In this document: piece by piece, positions 63,201 through 64,000 of the stretch
Layout of the letters: every line of letters begins with the position of its first letter
How positions within the stretch are numbered: the first letter of the stretch is position 1
From: Salvelinus alpinus
Lineage: Eukaryota; Chordata; Actinopteri; Salmoniformes; Salmonidae
DNA length: 64,000 nucleotides
Direction: 5' to 3'
NCBI RefSeq assembly: GCF_045679555.1
Contig: NC_092091.1
Location: forward strand, 11,743,918 to 11,807,917
Notes under the pieces: model-generated
The model's database searches: none
Told to the model about the DNA's origin: nothing
Seen by the model: only the letters and a program-made list of their open reading frames with translations
Program-made: the position numbers and the translations under genes

Positions 63201-63736
63201 GTACACAGATAACAGACACACTGCTGATCGGTACGACAGTAAACCTCCAGCAGTTTGTCATGATGAGAGCAGATCTTCTCCTGTAGTTGTGCGGTGGCTT
63301 TGACCAACTTGTGCTTCTTCAAAGCAGGAGATTCATAGTGAGATTGGAGGTGAGTCTCACAGTAAGAGGCCAGACACGGCAGACAGGACATGAGGGCTTT
63401 CCGCTTTCTGGTCCCAGTGCAGACGTCACACGCCACATCTCCAGGTCCACCATAGCACAGAGCAGGAGGGGGAGCAGCCTGGAGTTCTGTCTTCTTCAGT
63501 TTCTCCATCATCTCAGCCAACATGTTATTTTTCCTCAGATTAGGCCTTGGAGTGAAGGTCTCTCTGCACTGAGGACAGCTATAGACCCCTTTCAGAACAT
63601 CCTGATCCCAGCAGCCCTCAATACAGTTTCTACAGTAATTGTGTCCACAGGGGATGGTGACTGGTTCCTTCAGTAGATCCAGACAGACAGAACAACAGAA
63701 CTGGTCCTGGTCCAGCTGAACTCCCTGCTGAGCCAT
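29758..63736 (-). CDS. finTRIM gene B (RING, B-boxes, coiled coil, B30.2), transposon-swollen
   Basis: Minus-strand exons, each with GT-AG borders at positions homologous to gene A: 63736-63140 (597 bp), 51446-51351 (96), 31695-31462 (234), 30853-30694 (160), 30568-30509 (60) and 30272-29758 (515). They sum to 1662 bases, an intact 553-residue finTRIM. Phases match gene A exactly; exon 5 is one codon shorter. The predicted role is an E3 ubiquitin ligase of fish innate immunity. Introns 1 and 2 are 11.7 and 19.7 kb, against 0.4 and 2.3 kb in gene A, and are filled with nested transposons. Whether the pre-mRNA is still spliced correctly is unknown, but the absence of any coding lesion argues that the gene is functional or recently so. 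Confidence 0.85.
30509..30853 (-). CDS. finTRIM B exons 4 and 5
   Basis: Exon 4 (30853-30694) encodes the [15 protein letters not shown] to TKISTT segment that ends the coiled-coil linker. Exon 5 (30568-30509) encodes [20 protein letters not shown]. Phases 1 and 1 match gene A. Both are part of finTRIM gene B. Confidence 0.85.
30897..31323 (+). mobile_element. LTR-like insertion in finTRIM B intron 3
   Basis: Starts TGTTATGGGAATTTTATG and ends CAGTTTCTTACA, with a TATATAGA box at about 31220 and AAATAAACA at about 31263. That is LTR organisation on the plus strand, antisense to the gene. No clear target duplication was seen and it has no counterpart in gene A intron 3. Confidence 0.5.
31462..31695 (-). 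CDS. finTRIM B exon 3 (coiled coil)
   Basis: 78 codons, phase 0. The acceptor TTACCAG follows a CT-rich tract, and the donor is CAG|GTAACT. It is almost identical in layout to gene A exon 3 ([20 protein letters not shown] block). Confidence 0.9.
31780..33500 (-). mobile_element. Tx1/L1-like LINE ORF2 remnant in finTRIM B intron 2
   Basis: Minus-strand frames give [17 protein letters not shown] and SAYADDV (33498-33238), the RT catalytic box, followed by C-terminal blocks at 32865-32003 ([39 protein letters not shown]). Frames change several times. The C-terminal part is shared with gene A intron 2 (12300-13060). Confidence 0.7.
33541..33743 (+). mobile_element. Truncated LTR of the 8578-type family
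   Basis: Matches the 3' two thirds of the LTR at 8578-8961 (GTGGGTGGTTGTTTCCTGTC ... GCTGCCGTTACA). Its 5' part is missing where it meets the LINE remnant. Confidence 0.7.
33744..33833. repeat. 15-bp tandem repeat
   Basis: About six copies of GTATAACCATATCCA. Open frames encoding repeated Gly-Tyr on the minus strand come from it. Confidence 0.95.
33834..37984 (+). mobile_element. L2-clade LINE (second family), interrupted
   Basis: RT-side frames read [44 protein letters not shown] and [13 protein letters not shown], then are broken by the element at 34812-36258. They resume with [38 protein letters not shown] (about 36447, in another frame), ARILTRTN and [25 protein letters not shown] (cut here), ending at 37281. 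A 3' UTR of about 700 bp follows. Many frameshifts. It differs from the 2A-bearing LINEs in this window. Confidence 0.75.
34812..36258. mobile_element. Non-autonomous element with CTTCTTWA termini, internally duplicated
   Basis: Starts CTTCTTTATGATAGGG after TTAA (34808-34811) and ends CCGTAAGAAG, the inverted form of the start. It is homologous to the TTAA-flanked element at 55340-61655. It contains a tandem internal duplication: two diverged units of roughly 400 bp (about 35400-35810 and 35811-36230), each with an ATCATCAAAGGTWAGTGA block and a TTTTTGAAATCTGACAC block. No transposase is visible. Confidence 0.6.
37985..38627 (-). mobile_element. LTR retrotransposon internal 5' region (gag-like)
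   Basis: GC-rich sequence directly downstream (minus strand) of the LTR at 38628-38985. Minus-strand frames include [17 protein letters not shown] and a [15 protein letters not shown] / [17 protein letters not shown] block (two frames), then degenerate proline-rich repeats. It resembles the 5' part of a gag-like gene, truncated at 37985 where LINE sequence begins. Confidence 0.5.
38628..38985 (-). mobile_element. 5' LTR of a truncated LTR retrotransposon
   Basis: 358 bp, with minus-strand TGTCACGCCCTGACC start and AACGGCCGTGACA end, the same family as the solo LTR at 18026-18383. No target duplication is found because the other half of the element is missing. Confidence 0.75.
38986..39189. 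other. AT-rich stretch, nothing recognised
   Basis: Contains TATATAAAGG at about 39142, possibly part of another LTR, but no borders were found. Confidence 0.4.
39190..39320 (+). mobile_element. LINE fragment
   Basis: A short block with GAGCATCATGTCTCACCGCC and TGGTACGGCAACTGCACATC, resembling an RT C-terminal region of the LINE family whose 3' end is at 15965-16550. It is truncated on both sides. Confidence 0.5.
39321..40010 (-). repeat. Retroviral-type LTR
   Basis: On the minus strand it starts TGTCATGACTGGCC at 40010 and has a TATAAAA box (39450-39444). Its start resembles that of the element at 47533-48844 (TGTCATGACGTTGCC). The 3' end is unclear. The 197-codon plus-strand frame crossing it has no recognisable domain. 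Confidence 0.45.
40060..40303 (-). pseudogene. LINE ORF1 C-terminal piece (continuation of 50800-49902)
   Basis: The minus-strand translation includes [15 protein letters not shown], then a stop, then [15 protein letters not shown] and [12 protein letters not shown]. If the L1 (40318-47160) and the Tc1 (47186-49900) are removed, this joins to the zinc-knuckle ORF1 at 49902-50800. Confidence 0.55.
40500..42102 (+). mobile_element. Tc1-like transposon 1
   Basis: 1603 bp with terminal inverted repeats CAGTGGGGAGAACAAGTATT and TA target duplications (40498-40499, 42103-42104). It lies in the L1 3' UTR. The inner ends of the long terminal repeats (about 200 bp) are also conserved. Confidence 0.95.
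40866..41886 (+). pseudogene. Tc1-like transposase, frameshifted and catalytically broken
   Basis: The start at 40866 opens [11 protein letters not shown] but runs into a stop (about 40911) after an apparent small deletion. The paired helix-turn-helix region continues in another frame (40931-41137), and the DDE region is open at 40999-41886. In the catalytic triad the first Asp is replaced: [12 protein letters not shown], where the family has DET. The second Asp (HDNDPKHTA) and the Glu (NPIENLW) are present. It cannot act on its own. Confidence 0.88.
42627..43292 (-). pseudogene. L1 ORF2 C-terminal segment
   Basis: A 221-codon frame with a cysteine-histidine knuckle ([18 protein letters not shown]), typical of the C-terminus of fish L1 ORF2. 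It overlaps the RT frame by a few codons in a different frame. Confidence 0.8.
43267..45006 (-). pseudogene. L1 ORF2 reverse transcriptase segment
   Basis: A 579-codon open frame. RT landmarks are [76 protein letters not shown] and the catalytic box SLYADDS. A frameshift separates it from the endonuclease frame (46019-45054) and another from the C-terminal frame (43292-42627). Confidence 0.9.
45054..46408 (-). pseudogene. L1 ORF2 endonuclease segment, split by a SINE
   Basis: The N-terminal part (46408-46187) reads [14 protein letters not shown] and YCLQETHS. After the SINE the frame 46019-45054 carries [30 protein letters not shown] and SDHHIIGI, the APE-type active-site landmarks. Only the SINE and an end frameshift disrupt it. 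Confidence 0.85.
46023..46178 (+). mobile_element. tRNA-derived SINE
   Basis: The head GTGGCTCAGTTGGTAGAGCA with B box GGGTTCATTCCC is followed by a CTGGATAAGAGCGTCTGCTA tail, with 8-bp TSD ATCACCCC (46015-46022, 46179-46186). It is inserted in the L1 endonuclease. The tail is the widespread fish SINE/LINE tail of the V-SINE/HAmo type. Confidence 0.8.
46806..46845. repeat. (CA)n microsatellite
   Basis: A run of alternating ACAC with minor interruptions in the 5' part of the L1 (minus strand). Confidence 0.9.
47186..49900 (-). mobile_element. Tc1-like transposon 2, interrupted
   Basis: Terminal repeats CAGTGCCTTCAGAAAG and CTTCCGAAGGCACTG with TA duplications (47184-47185, 49901-49902). Transposase pieces on the minus strand are the N-terminal [17 protein letters not shown] helix-turn-helix (49507-49172) and the C-terminal [17 protein letters not shown] block (47508-47281), where the third catalytic position reads K in NPIKHLW against E in NPIENLW. 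The middle is split by the insertion at 47533-48844. This is a different Tc1 family from transposon 1. Confidence 0.9.
47533..48844 (-). mobile_element. LTR-like insertion with 4-bp TSD GTGC inside Tc1
   Basis: Starts TGTCGTGTC and ends GTCATGACA (plus strand), flanked by GTGC (47529-47532, 48845-48848). Excising it restores an uninterrupted Tc1 sequence. Minus-strand TATATAA (about 48653) and AATAAATAAA (about 47842) fit an LTR of 1.3 kb. No coding sequence is recognised. It is either a long solo LTR or an unclassified TG...CA element. Confidence 0.65.
49902..50800 (-). pseudogene. LINE ORF1 with CCHC zinc knuckles (Tx1-like)
   Basis: Minus-strand frames 50786-50577 ([13 protein letters not shown]...) and 50452-49925 form a gag-like ORF1. 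The latter has cysteine knuckles ([42 protein letters not shown]) and [14 protein letters not shown] frame change lies between them. It is cut by the Tc1 at 49900. It presumably belongs to the same LINE as the RT remnant at 31780-33500. Confidence 0.7.
50825..51005 (-). repeat. Repeat block shared with gene A intron 2
   Basis: Minus-strand TTCAATTCAAAAGGCTTTAT and ATAGATAATAAACAAAAGTG match 11052-11180 of gene A in the same gene-relative orientation. This supports a common insertion before gene duplication. Confidence 0.7.
51351..51446 (-). CDS. finTRIM B exon 2
   Basis: 32 codons, phase 0, from a TCCACAG acceptor to an AAG|GTGAGT donor; it begins [14 protein letters not shown]. It lies isolated between the two transposon-filled introns, 11.7 kb from exon 1 and 19.7 kb from exon 3. 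Confidence 0.88.
52602..55339 (+). pseudogene. LINE ORF2, 5' and RT part, many nonsense codons
   Basis: Opens at 52602 (TTRRPALK-type leader, then DVEVNPGP at 52743-52766) and continues with endonuclease. Stops appear at 53235-53237, about 53645 and about 53820, all at sites where the sister copy (19239-22644) has sense codons; another stop lies in GF[12 protein letters not shown] (about 54929). RT resumes at 55162 with [10 protein letters not shown], and the catalytic box reads LYEDDT instead of LYADDT. The copy is inactive. Confidence 0.85.
54394..54864 (+). mobile_element. Long tRNA-derived SINE with 16-bp TSD
   Basis: 471 bp, flanked by AACAAACAGATCACCG (54378-54393, 54865-54880). It starts GGGCCTCCCGGGTGGCGCAG (A-box region) with B box GGGTTCGCGCCC at about 54461. 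The CCCGGG near the start recalls the salmonid SmaI/Slm families. The insertion interrupts the RT region of the LINE. Confidence 0.8.
55441..55937 (+). repeat. Chromovirus 5' LTR
   Basis: 497 bp, TGTCATGTTTTG to CATCAGCATAACA, with AATAAAG near 55883. It lacks 17 bases (TTTCAGTTTCCTGTTTT) present in the 3' LTR. Small open frames inside are identical in both LTRs. Confidence 0.93.
55955..56875 (+). CDS. gag: Chromovirus Gag
   Basis: A 306-residue protein starting [17 protein letters not shown], 17 bases after the 5' LTR. The open frame extends upstream into the LTR, but this ATG is the natural start. The central part has the retrotransposon-gag block ([39 protein letters not shown]). The C-terminus carries one CX2CX4HX4C zinc knuckle ([14 protein letters not shown]). 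Gag forms the intracellular particle. Intact. Confidence 0.92.
   Translation: MDPATTDSLNTAVEFQGAMLGRHEQELFAARHAVETLAAQVSDLSGQFQSLRLVPPATSWSSESPEPRVNNPPCYSGQPTECRSFLTQCDIVFSLQPNTYSRERARIAYVISLLTGRAREWGTAIWEARAECSNDYQNFKEEMIRVFDRSVFGKEASRALASLCQGDRSITDYSIEFRTLAASSDWNEPALLARFLEGLHAEVKDEILSREVPSSVDSLIALAIRIERRIDLRHRARGRELALTVLPLSASQPSPPTGSETEPMQLGGIRISTKERERRITNRLCLYCGSAGHFVMSCPVKARAHQ
56806..60087 (+). CDS. pol: Chromovirus Pol (protease, RT, RNase H, integrase)
   Basis: An open frame of 1093 codons in the -1 frame relative to gag, overlapping its end, so Pol is probably made by frameshifting. Landmarks by residue: protease IDSGAEG (about 60), [13 protein letters not shown] (about 375), RNase [13 protein letters not shown] (about 524), integrase zinc region (H-x3-H then C-x2-C, about 705-750), DDE core [15 protein letters not shown] and GQAERAN (about 779, 839, 874), then a [16 protein letters not shown] barrel and [12 protein letters not shown]. 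The last roughly 40 codons after a run of 12 C (59969-59980) are out of frame with the chromodomain. Confidence 0.93.
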   Translation: MPLLRFCWTFCHVMSSKSQSSSVSGGLLVSATTQVSPSRSCTTLSVHLRWTGSAASCSALIDSGAEGCFMDEAWARKHDIPLRQLGKPTPMFALDGSLLPSIRCETLPLTLTVSGNHSETISFLIFRSPFTPVVLGHPWLVCHNPSINWSSNSILSWNVSCHVKCLMSAIPPVSSVPSTQEEPGDLTGVPEEYHDLRTVFSRSRASSLPPHRSYDCCIDLLPGTTPPRGRLYSLSAPERKALEDYLSVSLDAGTVVPSSSPAGAGFFFVKKKDGTLRPCVDYRGLNDITVKNRYPLPLMSSAFEILQGARCFTKLDLRNAYHLVRIREGDEWKTAFNTPLGHFEYRVLPFGLANAPAVFQALVNDVLRDMLNIFVFVYLDDILIFSPSLEIHVQHVRRVLQRLLENCLYVKAEKCAFHVSSVIFLGSVISAEGIQMDPAKVQAVSDWPVPKSRVELQRFLGFANFYRRFIRNFGQVAAPLTALTSVKTCFKWSGSAQGAFDLLKKRFTSAPILVTPDVTKQFIVEVDASEVGVGAILSQRFQSDDKVHPCAYFSHRLSPSERNYDVGNRELLAIRLAIGEWRQWLEGATVPFVVWTDHKNLEYIRSAKRLNARQARWALFFARFEFVISYRPGNKNTKPDALSRLFSSSVASTDPEGILPEGRVVGLTVWGIERQVKQALTHTASPRACPSNLLFVPVSTRLAVLQWAHSAKLAGHPGVRGTLASIRQRFWWPTQERDTRRFVAACSDCAQTKSGNSPPAGRLRPLPIPSRPWSHIALDFITGLPSSAGKTVILTVIDRFSKAAHFIPLAKLPSAKETAQIIIENVFRIHGLPLDAVSDRGPQFTSQFWREFCRLIGASVSLSSGFHPQSNGQAERANQSIGRILRSLSFRNPASWAEQLPWAEYAHNSLPSSATGLSPFQSSLGYQPPLFSSQLAESSVPSAQAFVQRCERTWRRVRSALCRYRAQTVRAANKRRIKSPRYCRGQRVWLSTRNLPLTTASRKLTPRFIGPFRVSQVVNPVAVRLLLPQHLRRVHPVFHVSCVKPFLRAPVRLPSPPPRPCRGRSYLQGTEDHGHAFSGTWSPVLSGLGGLRS
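59981..60196 (+). pseudogene. Chromovirus chromodomain, out of frame
   Basis: In the frame one base away from pol, the sequence reads [20 protein letters not shown], then [14 protein letters not shown] and a [11 protein letters not shown] block, with a stop at 60196. This is the C-terminal chromodomain that directs chromovirus integration to marked chromatin. It is severed from integrase by the C12 homopolymer, consistent with one inserted base. Confidence 0.85.
60209..60722 (+). repeat. Chromovirus 3' LTR
   Basis: 514 bp, the same as the 5' LTR apart from the additional 17 bases near 60600-60616. It ends CATAACA, directly followed by the ATAAC target duplication. Confidence 0.93.
61660..62420 (+). 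pseudogene. LINE ORF2 C-terminal part after nested insertion
   Basis: Continues with [32 protein letters not shown] and [17 protein letters not shown] to a stop at 62217, with further frame changes to about 62420. It belongs to the LINE begun at 51508. Confidence 0.8.
62787..63139 (-). other. finTRIM B intron 1, ancestral part
   Basis: Matches gene A intron 1 (10364-10710) in gene-relative orientation, including the GACTGAACTTTGGACTC segment (63139 side). No other features. Confidence 0.6.
63140..63736 (-). CDS. finTRIM B exon 1 (RING and B-boxes)
   Basis: 199 codons ending at CAG|GTAAGA like gene A. All eight RING ligands are kept (CCSVC, PCGHNYC, CPQC). Differences from gene A include N for S after the GH pair and changes in the linker (MEKLKKTEL). 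The start context (CATATGG) lacks a purine at -3. Confidence 0.92.
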
Positions 63737-63850
63737 ATGGATGGTTGTTCACTCTCACACAGACAGACGACACAGAGACTCAGATCAGTTTAATTTCTTC
63801 GGAAGAGAGTTTGTGGGAGGGGGAGGGACTTCCTGGTTCTGCCAGAGGTG
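63737..63850 (-). promoter_or_regulatory. finTRIM B proximal promoter / 5' UTR
   Basis: The minus strand keeps GGCAGAACCAGGAAGTCCC (ETS-like) as in gene A. At the place of gene A's IRF-like site it reads GAAGAAATTAAACTG (63802-63785), where the second GAAA has become TAAA. The final 150 bases of the window (63851-64000) hold G-rich GGGA repeats and nothing else recognised. Confidence 0.45.
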
Positions 63851-64000
63851 GGGTTAGAGGGAGGGAGGGGTGCTGAGAGGGAGCCAGTGAGGTAGAAGTT
63901 AGAGGAATGGAGGGAGGGAGGGAGAGAACTGCATGCAAAGTATAGAGTAATTGAGTAATTGTCTCTGGCCCCCTCCCAGTTAGGGGGAGTGATGAGCTCT

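Overview
This is vertebrate nuclear DNA, almost certainly from a salmonid fish. It has spliced genes with GT-AG introns, a teleost-specific finTRIM immune gene family, and the repeat set typical of salmon, trout and char: two classes of Tc1-like transposon, L2/RSg-1-type LINEs, AvaIII-like and other tRNA-derived SINEs, 5-bp-TSD solo LTRs and a Ty3/Gypsy chromovirus. No prokaryotic genes, CRISPR arrays or rRNA genes were seen.

Layout. 1-8279: a decayed class I (gamma/epsilon-like) endogenous retrovirus on the minus strand, with its 5' LTR at 7810-8279, pol remnants at 4650-6165 and two env-like remnants. 8276-9125: a 44-bp minisatellite split by a solo LTR. 9767-14754 (+): finTRIM gene A, six exons and an intact 554-codon reading frame. 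14971-15088: a 52-bp-arm hairpin. 15801-17827 (-): the last two exons of a 2-oxoglutarate/Fe(II) oxygenase-like gene, whose intron holds a LINE tail and a 20-bp minisatellite. 18026-18383: solo LTR. 19239-22651 (+): a nearly intact L2/RSg-1-like LINE carrying a 2A-like motif. 22690-23340 (-): hAT transposase fragment. 23787-27850 (+): L1 ORF2 fragment in which three minisatellite arrays have grown.

29758-63736 (-): finTRIM gene B, a paralogue of gene A in tail-to-tail orientation. Its six exons keep frame (553 codons) across about 34 kb, because introns 1 and 2 are packed with transposons. Intron 2 (31696-51350) holds a Tx1-like LINE shared with gene A intron 2, into which an L2 LINE, an LTR element, an L1, two Tc1 elements, a SINE and an LTR-like element were later inserted. 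Intron 1 (51447-63139) holds an L2/RSg-1 LINE containing a SINE and a TTAA-flanked element, and that element in turn contains a very young chromovirus with nearly identical LTRs.

Functionally, the only clear host genes are the two finTRIMs (RING, B-boxes, coiled coil, B30.2; presumed antiviral E3 ubiquitin ligases) and the fragmentary oxygenase gene. Everything else is mobile DNA or satellite derived from it. Comparing the two finTRIM paralogues gives empty sites and shared insertions that order the duplication and the transposition events.
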